Positions 12,801 through 24,853 of a DNA stretch of 64,000 nt are shown in pieces. Source of the stretch: Lepturacanthus savala (taxonomy: Eukaryota > Chordata > Actinopteri > Scombriformes > Trichiuridae); the NCBI GenBank assembly GCA_030544235.1, contig CM060481.1:13716892-13780891 (forward strand), in the 5' to 3' direction. The notes beneath the pieces are model-generated. The model saw nothing but the letters and a program-made list of their open reading frames with translations. It searched no databases and was not told the DNA's origin. Within the stretch, counting starts at the first letter, position 1, and each line of letters opens with the position of its first letter. A program made the translations under genes and the position numbers.

Positions 12801-13780
12801 ATGGCCAAAAACTGCAAACAGTAAATCTTTCGCAGCTTTCTTTATTACATGTGGAACTTTAACACAAAGCTATGCCAGCGTGTCCCCTCGCTACAGGTTG
12901 CTTGTTTATGAATTGTGAGAACTACTTGAAAACTGATTTTCGCATTCCAGGTTTCATTAAAAACCCTAAAGACCTAAAGAGGTAAAACTACTACAAAAAT
13001 ATCGTCTACGTGATCTAAATCTGCTTTGGGAGGATAAAAAACAACATAATATTATTCCCATACCCTGGTGATTATCTAACAAGCCCATCCTGCGACCCAT
13101 AGGTTTGAACCCACTGCTTTAAAGCTGAATCTCATAACATCTGCGGCAGCTTCACTCGGTGTAATGGCAGTCGTACTTGGAGCCATATGACCTCTGACTG
13201 ACCCTGGAAGAAAACTGGCTTGAAAACATCTATACTGTGCAGTTTAAAAAATCAATAATTATGCACTCGAGAACACTTTAACCTTTTCACCAGGCTATTA
13301 CGACGTAGGACCGTTATACCTTTTTCCTCATTTATTCCTATTTTCTGTCAGCGCAGTACACTGTGGAGTTGGAATGGCAACTAACTTTAGTGGCCACTTG
13401 GCATCACAATATAACATTTCTTTCATTTTTTCACTCTTTTGTATCATTCAGTCTCATGTGTGACTTCACCGCCTTCCCAAATTAAAATGTGCATATGCCA
13501 AGAAATTAATAACTGAACAGGCACGATCCAATTTGAATGTATTGTGTTGTCAACACGCCGCTGGAGGACAGAATTAGGGGGGGAATTAGCCACTGGACCA
13601 CATAAGATAAGGCCTGGTAAATCTCTGCGTGCCTGAGAGGCTGCTGCTTTCATGCAAGATAATGACTGACTTGTTTTTGTGCGTTTTTGCACACAATCGC
13701 ATGCACACACGCGGATTTTTCTATGACGGCTGCGAGAGTAGAGGGCAACACCTGGTGACGTCACCATTCCAAATTACACC
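12801..13780. other. Intergenic DNA upstream of lrrc52
   Basis: AT-rich up to about 13540, then increasingly GC-rich toward the lrrc52 leader. No coding exon is supported. Confidence 0.5.
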
Positions 13781-13799
13781 ATTGCAAAGTGACGACCAA

Positions 13800-14592
13800 C
13801 ACGTGTGTGTTTGCGTGTGTGTGCGCGCGCGCGCGTGTGTGCGTGCGTGCAGACCTGCAGTGGGAGCGCGGATGGAGACTCGGAGAGGGAGGGAGCGCAG
13901 AGCGCAGATCCGGAGCATCAGCGCGCAGCAGCAGCAGCAGCAGCAACGAGCGTCAGTCTCTCTCGGAGCCTCTGAACGCAGCGGACGCACTTTCCCCGTC
14001 GCGCTCCTGAGGAAAAAAAGCAGCGAGCCGCCTGCCGGCTCTCAGACCCAGAGACCCACACGGACCAACGCAGCAGAGGACGCGTATCTGAGCGTGGCGC
14101 GTCTCCGTCCGGGGATCGAGGGCTCGGCGCGCGGGTCATGGCATTTGTTTGGAAACTAAGCGAACAATGCGCTCTGCCGGAGACAACTAATTCACAGAGA
14201 TGAGTCACTGTGCGGGTGGTCGCTAACACTCAGCGGGTCCGCTGTGTTGACCGAGAGAGAGAGAGTCGACCGAGTTCGACCCCCAGAAAGAAAGAGAGCG
14301 AGAGAAAGAGAGATAAGCGTCTCTCGGTCACCTTCTCAAACGATGTCTTGTGGCGACGTGCGTGGCGCGCCGGAGTGCGCGTGAGTGACCGGCCGCTTTC
14401 GTCCTTCTGAGAGACACGGAGAGGCTGGATAGAAGCAGCAGCCCGGCTCCCAGGCAGCGACAGCCAGACCCCCCGAGCAGCAGCCGTCTCGCCCGTCTCA
14501 CAGCTCCCCAGACCCATGCAGGATGCCCGGGGAGCGCCGGGGAGTCCTGGTCCAGCTCAGCCCGAGTTCATGACGCTCTGGGCGGCCTCGTC
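13800..14592 (+). promoter_or_regulatory. CpG-rich promoter and 5' leader region of lrrc52
   Basis: Strongly GC- and CpG-rich relative to the flanks, beginning with an alternating GT/GC run (13803-13850). It includes six CAG repeats (13926-13943) and many CCGG/GCGC words up to the lrrc52 ATG. No TATA box is evident. Three upstream ATGs (14516, 14523, 14570) are out of frame with the main start. The transcription start site cannot be placed from sequence. Confidence 0.6.
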
Positions 14593-15241
14593 ATGCGTCT
14601 CCTGCCCGAGCCCAGCGCCCAGTCCCTCCGGCTCCTCTTCCTCTTTATCTTCGTGATGGGGGTGGCCCCCTCCCCGGCTCTGACGGCCGGCTGCCCGGAC
14701 AGATGCGTGTGCGACGACCAGCTGGTGGTCCAGTGCGCCGGGCAGGACCTCACCGCGTTCCCCAACGACCTGCCTCTGGCGACCCGGCAGCTCATCATCT
14801 CCAACAACCGCATCGGGGACCTCCCGGCGCTGCAGCTCAACTACCTGTCCGATCTGGTCTACCTGGACTGCAGCAACAACTCTCTCACCGAGATCTCGGA
14901 GTCCACCTTCGGGAACTTGCGGAAACTCGCCTACCTGGACTTGTCGTTCAATACGCTGGTGCAGATCGAGGACCGGACTTTCGGGCCACTGGCGTCACTG
15001 GTGATGCTGCGGCTGACGGATAACCCGAGTCTGGGGGAGATCCACCCGGACGCCTTCTCGGAGAACTTGGCTCTGCAGGTGCTGGACGTGAGCCGGAACA
15101 ACCTGACGGTCCTGAACATCAGCAGCCTGATCGCGCTGCCGACGCTCCGGTCTCTGGGGCTCAGCGGGAACCCCTGGAGGTGCGACTGTGACACCGAGGA
15201 CCTCTGCCTCTGGGTACAGATAGAGGGCTTCAAGTTCCAAG
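14593..15241 (+). CDS. lrrc52: Leucine-rich repeat-containing protein 52, coding exon 1 (signal peptide and LRR ectodomain)
   Basis: Encodes residues 1-216 plus one base. LRRC52 is a single-pass membrane protein and an auxiliary gamma subunit of BK (Slo1) and sperm SLO3 potassium channels. Visible parts: hydrophobic signal peptide (about 11-32), LRRNT cysteines 34, 38, 40 and 48 (CPDRCVC...C), about five LRRs from 58 to 190 with NNRIGDLPALQLNYLSDLVYL resembling mammalian LRRC52, and the start of the LRRCT cap (NPWRCDC). Asn-x-Ser/Thr sites occur in the LRRs (for example NNSLT, RNNLT, NIS). The donor is AAG TTC CAA G|GTGAGG. The start is the only ATG in this frame that precedes the signal peptide. 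Family calls LRRC38, LRRC55 and LRRC26 were considered; the 'LSDLVYLDC' signature and the tail favour LRRC52. Confidence 0.9.
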
Positions 15242-17215
15242 GTGAGGACCCCCCCCCCCCCCCACACACACACACACAAACACACACACATACACAGGAT
15301 CGTTTGGTTTGAGATTTTTCTTTCAGGACTTGGTCCTAAATAAGCAGCAGAGTCCCAGGAGGTGATCTCTGGGTTGCTGGTTTGACTCTGGAATCAGGAT
15401 CCACATGTTTGCCAGTTTTCTGTCCAATAAACAATGATGTTGTACTCTTTAGATTATGAGTCAAAGACGCTCCAAGGTCTCCTCATTTGTTATTGTCACA
15501 TCAGCTCATTTAGATAATTTGATTGTGGGCGCTTGGTCAGTTTAGTCCCTGATGGGCCAGTTATTACACTCATGCCCTCCCTTCAGTTTATTTTATGCAT
15601 GCATATGCACATATTCACGTTCTTACACACTCTCACACATACACACACACAGTCAGAGTAGAAAGCTATTTGGTTTGACCTCAGAGTCAGAGCAATCCCA
15701 GGATTTTGTTCCACAATTCCTCGCTGCAATAAGGGATTCTAAACACTGCCCTTCACGTCTCAATAGTGTCAAGTTTACTCCCACAAATCAGCAGCCTTGT
15801 GTTGCACGTATCTGGAACACCAACGGCCACAGACGGAACGCCACAGCTGGAAAACCACAGCCGCTGCTGCTGCCGCCCATTTATTAAATGACCGGGTGAT
15901 GACTGAGAAATCGCCGGAGCAGTCCCTGTGACCTTCTCAGCAATGACAAGCTCAGGTGATCTCCGCTTGTAAATGTTAATGAAGCTGAGATGTAATAAGG
16001 TGAACTGGGTTAGGTCTCGTAACAACATGGGACTTGCTTATAATAGCCGTGTTAACAGCCAGTGTGCATCCCATTGGTCATACTGCACTGTCTGTCTGGG
16101 TCCTGAAGGCAGAGATAATGCTTAAGTCTTTTACCTGTGTATTTTTTTTTCTGGCCAGCCCTCACACATACACACACACATGCACACACACATACACACG
16201 TACACACAAACGCTGCACGCACCTGGCGCTCCCAGCGCTGTAGGCTCTGGCTCTCCAGTCCAGATGGTTAATGATGGTGCTCAAAAAAGCTGGACTCATA
16301 TGCTCCCATTAAGAAGAGTGCATATGTGTGTGTGTTGTGTGCATGTGTGTGTGTGTGTGTGTGTGTGAGACTCACTCCACCTAAGTGTGTGTGAGTCACA
16401 GTAGGATCTAGATGTCAGGGGAGACCCTGAATTCAGGTCCTGTGGGAACCGGGAGAGAAGGAGCCTGAGAGAAAGGCCACTTGAGGAGAGCAAGTCCTTA
16501 AAGTTGTTCTTATCTACTCGTTATTCATCTTTCACACACTCAAATACACACGTGAACAGGAAAACACGTAGACGCACACATACTTACAGCTCTGCTCGTC
16601 ATCCCAACAAACACTTAATAACATATTGACAGAAGGGCTTTCCATTTGTAAGCAACCAAACACAATCAGTGCAGAGATTTTGTACTTTGTACAGCTGTAC
16701 CGGCTGCACTGAATCACAGCTACATTATCATAATATCACAGCTTTATCCCACATCACGCAACACTTATAAACAGTTATAGATGTGACTTAAACTACCGTG
16801 CTCCCTCAGAGCACATGCTATGTGCTCATGCTCGAGCATGCTATGTGTTTCTGTGGTCATGCAATGCCCTCCGATCTGACCGCAGGGCTGTGAGTCTAAT
16901 GTGCAGAGATTCCAGCTGTCGTTATCTCTCAGCATGAATAGGAATGTGTGTAATTGTGCTACGTCTTCACATACTACTCCATACTTAATGGGACAGAATA
17001 TTGGGCCTGTGCCTGTCTGTGTGATTGTTTGTTGCTCGGTTTCTTTGACAGTTCCAGTTTTTATATTATTTGTTAATGCTTGTTTGAGTTTTCTGGCCGC
17101 GGCCAAAGTGTGACTTCAGGAAAGCAGCAAGGTTGGCAGGTGCATTTAAACGGTGTCTCCACAGGGAAGAGAGAAAACAAGAGAGAAAGTGGTGCAAAGA
17201 ATGTGTGTGTATGTT

Positions 17216-17216
<1 letters not shown>

Positions 17217-17256
<40 letters not shown>
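17217..17256. repeat. (GT)n microsatellite
   Basis: About 20 GT units in the lrrc52 intron. Shorter TG/CA tracts lie at 16160-16210 and 16323-16367. Confidence 0.95.
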
Positions 17257-17257
<1 letters not shown>

Positions 17258-17563
17258 CTTGAAAATGCAATAAAGGAAAAAGCAGAGAGCAGGAAAGTCA
17301 AAGACAAAACATCCAGAAGACATTCATTAGGTTCTGTCTGTCTCAAGTTCAAAATGTCAGTACCAAATATTGTTATAAAAAGAGACAATAGATAATAAAT
17401 TGATGAATCTGGATAATTTATTAGTTGAATTTACAGCTGCACTAATTGATATTTGAATTGCTTTCTTAAAGAAGCTGCAGTTATTTTAATAATGTCTCAT
17501 GTTTCAAAACACTCGGTCCACAGAGAAATCATTTCCACTTAAATCAGCCAATAAGAGGAGTGG

Positions 17564-17581
17564 CTCATTAATATTAATGAG
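17564..17581. promoter_or_regulatory. Perfect 18-bp palindrome of homeodomain-type ATTAAT words
   Basis: CTCATTAATATTAATGAG is its own reverse complement. It lies 12 bp after a CCAAT box (CAGCCAATAAGAG) in unique-looking intronic sequence. TAAT/ATTA pairs are typical homeodomain cores. Function is unproven. Confidence 0.3.
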
Positions 17582-20353
17582 AGACATTAGCTGTTTCTAG
17601 AGATCCAGAGAAAAGCTTGGGGAAGAAGGTGTTGATTTCCGCTGCTGTTGATTTTTTATTGGATGTATCAATATTGGAATTTTGGAACTTTAAAAAACAA
17701 AAGTATCTTGTTAGGGATACAAAACTTTAAATTAGACCCAAGAAAAGTGTAAAAAGATTAAACTTTTAAGTGAAAATCAAGGAGATTTGCTAATATTTTT
17801 GTCATACAAATCACAGATATTTAAACACTTTGGAGGACAGGACTTTTAAATTACTGCTGAAAAACACTCAACAGTTTTAATTGACATCTACAATGAGATT
17901 AGGTTTGAAAGCTCCACAGACACTTGAAGTACTGCACTTCACTTTGTCAAGTGATTTAGCGTCTTTGGAGTTCTGCTAGTTTTTTAATTTTTAGATAAGT
18001 GCTCATGGTTGGCATTAGGCCTCGTATGAATGTGGCTCGTTTATTTGTAAAAGTTCTTCAGAGTAAAAGTTCTAAGAGTTGTCTATTTAATTTAGTTTAC
18101 AGACATAATTGTCTTTGAGTGTTCCAACACTTTTACAACTCTCAGCACCTAAATGTTGTCCGTCACCAACTCTCCACACATTTCCTCTCGTCATAATGGA
18201 ATTTCGGCACGTTGAACGACCCACCGTGCTTACCGCGGGTCGATTTTGACAAGTGCTCTATCTGAATACGCAGGACGTAAGCGATTGTGTGCCCGCCTGG
18301 CAGTGCTGGTGGTGTTATGGATCCAGATATTGGGGTGAAGTATTTCTGGCCGTCGGTTGGTGCCCTGGACAGCTCACAGGCCCAAGGCAGGCAGCCAAGG
18401 CCCAGGGCCACACATAGGGCAAGAGTTAAATATTCATAAAAAGAGAACAGAAACAGGGGTCTGCGGGATCAGAGAAAGGAAAAGATGAAAGAAAAAGCTG
18501 GCTTTTCACACCAAGTGAATCTAATATGTCTTTTTAATGAAAGTGAATTATACATTACTTGAGAGAATCGAGAGAGGAGAGACAGGATGACATAATGTGA
18601 CAAAAGAACAGAGGATGAACAATTTGGATAAGACAGAAACAGCCGAGGAATCGGCCAAACTGATTACGAATGACTTTGCAACATAAAAGACACCAGATAG
18701 GGGGGGAAAAATTAAAAAATAAGACAGACAATAGAGGTGTTATCAATCGCCTGTGCCCCAGATCCGTCACTCAAATTCATTAAAACATTCATTATGACAA
18801 GGAGGCATTGGCTCAATTTAATACAGGTAGATGTTACATTATTTATCAGCTGGAACGATTTCTCAGTCCCATCTGTTGTGGAGAAGCATATCGAATTCAA
18901 CTGGCCTACTTGTGTAGCGTAGCCACTATATGTTTTTATGTCCGTGTGCATTTTGCGGTGCGAGCTTGGAACCGAGATCGATGCGACGCCTGCATGGGTG
19001 TGTTTGTGATGGGATCACCTGAGGCGCGGAAGGGAGGGAGCTCAGGTGTGTGAGTTTGCCTGCATGACTCCAAGTGTGTGTGTGTGTGTCTTGTGTGTGT
19101 CTTTGCGGCCACCTGATATTCGAGCCAAGAGAATAAAATTGGAAAAGAGAGAGGGGAGAGTGTGAAGATGACAGAGCGAAACCGAGAGAAACGGAAAGAT
19201 GAAGAAGGAAATAGAGTGATAAGGGCTGAAGGGAAAACACGACGGGAGAATGAACGTGATCGAGCTGGAGCAGGGACGGGAAAAAAAAAGTGGGAGGTGA
19301 GAACAAGACAAGAGGAACAGAGGGAAGAAGAGAGAGAGAGATGTTGCCATCTGACCTTCACTCTCTCTCTCTCTCCACTCATCCTCAGCCAGAGGAAGAA
19401 GGGATCATATGGAGGAAAATGATGGAGAGGAAGATGGTGGTAATCTGACTAATACCGTATTTGAGAGGAGTGTGAAGGCGTGCGTTATTCAGCCCTTGTG
19501 GATGTGATGGAGAAAAGGTCAGCTATTCTTAGTCTTAGCCAACCCCAGTGTGATGCATTTAGCTGGCTAAACGGTGAGCTACTTAAGCGCCGCTGTAAGA
19601 GGAGAGCTCCAAAATCGCACCAATTCAGTAATTTGCAGGTGAAGCGATGTCAAGGCACTTTGTTAAAACTCACTGAAAATTGGCTACAAAGTGAAAGGTC
19701 CTTTATATTCTCTATAACCGGTGTTTCAATATTTAATTTCAGTGTCTGTGTTACCAACAAGTGTTGCCTAAGGCCCACCTGGGACACAGCTGCAAAGGAT
19801 AAATCATATTCCAACCAAAGGTTTAATTACCACAGACTTAAAGTGTTTGTCAGACATCAAATTCACAACAGGAAACAACAGCTTCATATTAAAGCCATTA
19901 GGAAGCCAGATCCAAAGCACTGACTCAACTTTATTTATTTAGGTCAATCCCATTGAGATAGAATCTAATTTAGGAGAGAGACCTTGAGACACTCACATCA
20001 ATAATACAAGTATATATGTCGGGAAAGAAATGAATACAAATAGTTTTGGATGAGCAATGGAAAATAAGAACGCCTTGAAGGAAATAAGAAAAACAAATCA
20101 GATTTCCACATGACAGGAGCTGAAATATAGATATTTGACAGTTAGATGTGTCCTAGAGGTCAAGTTTCAACTAACTTTTTAACAGCTGTAACATCCAGAC
20201 GTGCAAACACCAAGTCGGTTGCGTTGAGTTCATGAATAAATTACTCAGATTTATTTACTTGGAGCTGCAATTAACAAATATTTTATGATGAATATATTCA
20301 TGATTATAATGACTTGAAAAGAGTGAAAAACGCTGATTATAACTTTCAGAAGT

Positions 20354-20703
20354 TTAACCTCTTAAGACAGACTGTATTGTCAGCGGTATGGGGGAGAGGG
20401 GCGGGGTGGTTTCTGTGGATAAATAATGCAACAATTATGGTCTCAAAGTTATTTCCCATCAATTGATACCATGCACAAGCAAATCAATGCACAGGGTCAG
20501 GAGATAACCAGCTTGAGCCAATGAGGACAGATGAAAGTTTGACCGCCTTTGGTTTGATGATAGCAATGCGACTCAATGGAAATTTCCCATGGCGAGACCA
20601 TCCAAATCTGACAGCCTATAGCCAGGGCTTTCAAACAAAATGTGACATGTGGGAACATTTTCACAAATAAGACTGAAAAAGGGGGCGTGTCTTAAGAGGT
20701 TAA
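20354..20703. mobile_element. piggyBac-type non-autonomous element (MITE) with TTAA target duplication
   Basis: Flanking TTAA at 20354-20357 and 20700-20703, with perfect 12-bp terminal inverted repeats CCTCTTAAGACA (20358-20369) and TGTCTTAAGAGG (20688-20699). The 342-bp interior has no transposase frame. The TTAA duplication plus TIRs starting CC is the hallmark of piggyBac transposition. Confidence 0.75.
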
Positions 20704-21284
20704 GGTGATATAATTGCTTATAGATATAATTGCTTGTATCTATAATAACTGCACAATAATAGCCAGATAATGTGGCGATGACTGTTTCTCTGTGCAGCTG
20801 AGTGTAGGCTGAATGCAGAGGAGGTGGCTTGATTGCAAGCCAGCGTGTTGATTAGCGATGACATGCAGGTGTGTGGGGACAGACCAAGGGGTGCAGAGGT
20901 CGTGAGGAGTTGCTGTTGATTGATGAATTGATTAATCGGGTCTCTCTCCAGTATCTTGCCTCCACAGACAGATCAGAGGTCAAGTTCAGATTCAGACAAG
21001 CAGCACAGGAGCTGGTCCACACTGGTAAGGTTCAGGAGGACTCACCCAAGGTTGTTTATTTTGAAGGACAGTCTCCGACCGCTGTGCCACTCTGCACACA
21101 GCCTGCTTCTTTATATATACACAGAAATGAAAAGTAGGCTTTTAACAGGCTTCGTAACAGCTATAATTAACTCTCTGTGATCGAGGGGATCGACGATCAG
21201 ATTGAGTCTTTCACCTCCCCCTCTAATTAAGACCACAACCACACTCATCACCATATGCCTAATTATTCTGCTTATAAATAGATA

Positions 21285-21409
21285 GAAGCTGTTTTCTGAT
21301 TGGCTGCTGGAAGCTGTTTTCTGATAAGTTAATAGAAGCTGTTTTCTGATTGGCTGATAGAAGCCGCTTTCTGATTGGCTACTGGAGGCTGTTTTCTGAT
21401 TGGCATAAT
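21285..21409. repeat. 25-bp tandem repeat, five copies, carrying CCAAT boxes
   Basis: Units start at 21285, 21310, 21335, 21360 and 21385. The consensus starts GAAGCTGTTTTCTGATTGGC. Four of the five contain GATTGG (reverse CCAAT). The period is exact, with a few substitutions. It is not a CRISPR array, since the units are contiguous with no spacers. Confidence 0.9.
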
Positions 21410-21842
21410 GCATACAAAATTGCATACAAGTTTAATTAAATCTGCTTTTTACTCGCCTGTAGACCACAGGGCATTGAGGCATGTGTTTGTATTCATGTGT
21501 AGTCAGAAAAGTCTGAAAACAATGATTGTTATTCTACTGCTCAATGCCCTTCTATGCCTGTATGTGCAGCAATGTTTTTTCAGCAGCATCCCAGCCTGAT
21601 ACCTGCCCTTCCTCCTGAGAGGGGATGAGCCCCATGTCCTGTCAGTGTGTCAGCTTGGCATCCAGACCTGTTCAGCTGATGATTTTACAAGGAGACTGTA
21701 GCTCATAATGACAGCAATACACAGAGCCACACACACACACACACACACTGCAGATGGAAAAAAAAATGTTGCAGATGTATGTGCAAGCATAAACACACGG
21801 TTTTGTTTTTGCTGGATCTCTTACTCGTGGGTTCTCTTTCTG

Positions 21843-22222
21843 TTCAAAAGTTTGGGGTGACCCAGACAATTGTGTGTTTTCCATTAATGGTCACTCTTTT
21901 ATTTACCACCGTGAGTTGTAAAATGAACAGAAAATATAGTCAAGACATCGACAAGGTTAGAAATAATGATTTGTATTCGAAATATTATTTTGTTCTTTCA
22001 ATCTTTGCTTTTGTCAAAGGAAGGTCAGTTGTATAGCTTCTGTAACCAGCTAAGCTGTTTTCAGCTGTGCTAACATGATTGCACAAGGGTTTTCTAGTCA
22101 TCCATTAGTCTTCTGATGGAATGAGCAAACACATTGTACCATTAGAACACTGGAGTGATAATTGCTGGAAGTTCTTTTCTTTAAAAAATAAGGCAATTTC
22201 TAAGTGACCCCAAACTTTTGAA
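21843..22222. mobile_element. Non-autonomous DNA transposon with terminal inverted repeats
   Basis: Left end TTCAAAAGTTTGGGGTGAC (21843-21861); right end GTGACCCCAAACTTTTGAA (22204-22222). They are inverted repeats matching at 18 of 19 positions. The right end continues TGGTAGTGTA, the outer end typical of this widespread vertebrate element, and the left outer end is eroded. The ~380-bp interior lacks a transposase. Possibly Tc1/mariner-derived; the superfamily is not certain. Confidence 0.7.
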
Positions 22223-22700
22223 TGGTAGTGTAAATAAGAAAAACATCAGGATTCACATTCCCAACTCCTGGAAAACATTCATCTTTAATAGTAGATGTAT
22301 AATACAGTAAATAATTGTTACAGATGTGCGTATTCCTGATTGCCGTTGTATATTTCCTACTAACATTTTTTATGTTATAGTCCCTTCCCTGCAGGGCTTT
22401 TTCCAAGCCTGGTAATATTACCTTGGTATTATATTTCTAGTGACATCAGGCCATGAAATAAAACAGATGTTAGCGCATTTAGGGCAGACAGCCGAGCTCT
22501 GCTTCCAGCAGGACGCAGACAACGGTGACATCTTGGCCATCTATGGTATCACACTATCTAAGTGCTGGACCAGTGGGGACGTTTGTTGCCGAGGAGGGAG
22601 AGTGGTAGCGAGGGCAGAATGGTTGTCATCTCATATCAATTCTGTGCTGCAGGATTTTTGGATGTGGAAATAAGGAAACTGAAGCGCAGTGAGCGTGCAA

Positions 22701-22718
22701 AAAAAAAAAAAAAAAAAA
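22701..22718. repeat. Poly(A) run
   Basis: An 18-nt A tract in otherwise unique sequence, with a CA microsatellite about 140 bp further on (22853-22879). Confidence 0.8.
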
Positions 22719-24395
22719 GTGTCTTCAAGGCTGCAGCCACTGTGGCGAAACTGCTGGGATTAGACTGCACATTTGAGCTATGTGAGAACAAAGAGGACAC
22801 ACACATCTTTCTCTATCTCTGTCTTTCATTCTCCCAGTTTCTCCCTATCTTGCACACACACACACACACACACACACACCCTCTTTAACCTTTGGTTTAG
22901 TTCCCGATGTACTTATGTCCTTCTCGGTCGGTATATATAGAATTAAAGTAGAGTGCTGCTCATGCAGAGATTTAAAGGAAGTTCATGAATGACCAGTCAG
23001 TTTTAACTCAGGTTTGAAGTACTGGCAGAGTCAGTAGCAAAACCTCATATTTAAAAAAAGTTTAGGCTCTCTCTTTTTAAGATGACATGAATTTAAATCA
23101 AACAGCATCTTACTGAAAGCACTTTATGAGCAGCTAAACAAACACACGTTACAGAGGATTTTTTTCCTTCCCTGTTAGCTCAAACTGGACACCAGCACCT
23201 TTTATTATTAGAACAGAAGCATTGTCATCTAACTCGCTTTCAGTGAAACCGCAGAGGCATATTTTATTGAAGACCAGATTCAACAAAAGATATATCAAAA
23301 GCTTTTTGCCAGAAGATGAGCGTCTGAGTGTTTTCCCAGCAAAAGTGATGGAATAATTGAGAAAACACAGACTGTCACAGAAACAGACGGTGAGGAGAGA
23401 GCGAAAAGCGGGCGAATCATCCCGGCTGCCACCTTTTTTCCCCGTGTTCGCCAGTAAAGCTCAAATTACTTTCTCTTATCTCCGATTGTAGGAGGCAGTC
23501 ATGAATTGTCTCTAAAAAGACAGCCATAAATGTCCAGCGGATTGGGAAAAATGTCTTTCCAGTTTAATGTTCAGTGCCCCTTTCCTCCATAAATTCTGGC
23601 TCGAGTTTTTTATCAGACAATAGGCACCTCTGATTTTGCATTTATTATTGACCACATATTACATCTGCACAGTTTACCTTTTAACCTGTACTTGGTAAAA
23701 CTGAGGTTCCAATGCAGGTTGTAAACACATTTTTTTAGCAAAGAACAGCAGTTTATCCTTGGAAACACTTGCACAATGTCACTGAGCTTAAAGGAAAGTG
23801 ACAACTGAAGGATTCTGATCAATATAAAATATAGTTTCATCAGCCTCAGTATAGAGCTGGGCGCTATGACCAAAAATCTATATCACAGTATTTTTCCAAA
23901 TGATATTGGTGTCATGCTACTGTATTTGATTTTAGATTTTTATGGATAATTAGGTATTTACTTTATTTTCTAGTAATTTAGAGAAGAATTATTGCAGTAA
24001 ATTGGCTAAGAATGACCAGATTATTATTATCACAGGTTGGAATGGTCCCATGAAATGCTGCTGTTCACAAAGAAGTCGTAGGCAGTCCTCTTAGTAACCG
24101 TCTTTGGGTGACATCTGACTCACGGTTTGTATTGTAACGATAAAGTTACCCACAGACGTGAAAGAGGCCGTAGATCTTAGCTTCATTCATTCTTCATATT
24201 CCAAGACATGTTTTTGTCAGAGGTGGTGAAGCAAATTGCTTGTGTTGCCTCCAGCGGCTACAGTTTTAGACAACATTTACAGATTATGGTTGTTTGATCA
24301 GCATCAGATTTCTTTAAAGCGGAAGTGCTTCCTCTTAATCAACACGGCTCCTTTTTGTTTTGTTTAAGTCCCTCTGTGTCTGTGACAATTTCTCC

Positions 24396-24425
24396 ATGGG
24401 GTAGGACTGCCCAGTCCTACCCCAT
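24396..24425. repeat. Perfect 14-bp inverted repeat with 2-nt loop
   Basis: ATGGGGTAGGACTG (24396-24409), CC, CAGTCCTACCCCAT (24412-24425). It is a perfect hairpin or cruciform in the lrrc52 intron, with no poly-T or other element context that would explain it. Confidence 0.8.
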
Positions 24426-24799
24426 TACTAATCCAGGAGATCAGCTCAGGACATCCCTGAAGATCCAGAACCAAAATGTCGTTAACATTAATAACCTTTG
24501 GACAAGACGGGAGAAAAAAAGGGTTTGAAATTCCTTTTTAACTCCAGCTACACCTGCCAAATCCTGGTTTAAAGTTCGTTTCTGTTCTGGCTTTCATCAA
24601 GCTTTGCTGCGTCAAACGATTGACAACAGCAACATGTGGCCAAGAATTGTTGCAAGTTCTACAACAGAGTGAAGGAGGACATATGAGACCCAAACAGCCT
24701 GAGGGATCTGTTTGTACAATCACTGTTTCTATCTCACTGTTCCAGCATGCTGCTATGAATGTTAGATGGTGCAAGATAATAGACAGAGCGACCTCACTG

Positions 24800-24811
24800 C
24801 ACACACACACA

Positions 24812-24848
<37 letters not shown>

Positions 24849-24853
24849 ACACA
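24800..24853. repeat. (CA)n microsatellite
   Basis: CA repeat with a few interruptions in the lrrc52 intron. It underlies the Thr-His and Val-Cys pseudo-frames here. Confidence 0.95.

Noticed and set aside
13629..14159. 176-codon open frame upstream of lrrc52
   Set aside because: It runs through GT/GC and CAG repeats and CpG-rich leader DNA, has no domain and no conserved start context, and is on the strand and position expected for the lrrc52 5' region.
19480..19923. 147-codon plus-strand frame in the lrrc52 intron
   Set aside because: Basic, low-information composition, no domain, and lrrc52 splices across it in phase.
21285..21409. CRISPR-like array
   Set aside because: The units are contiguous with no spacers, and the genome is eukaryotic; it is a minisatellite.
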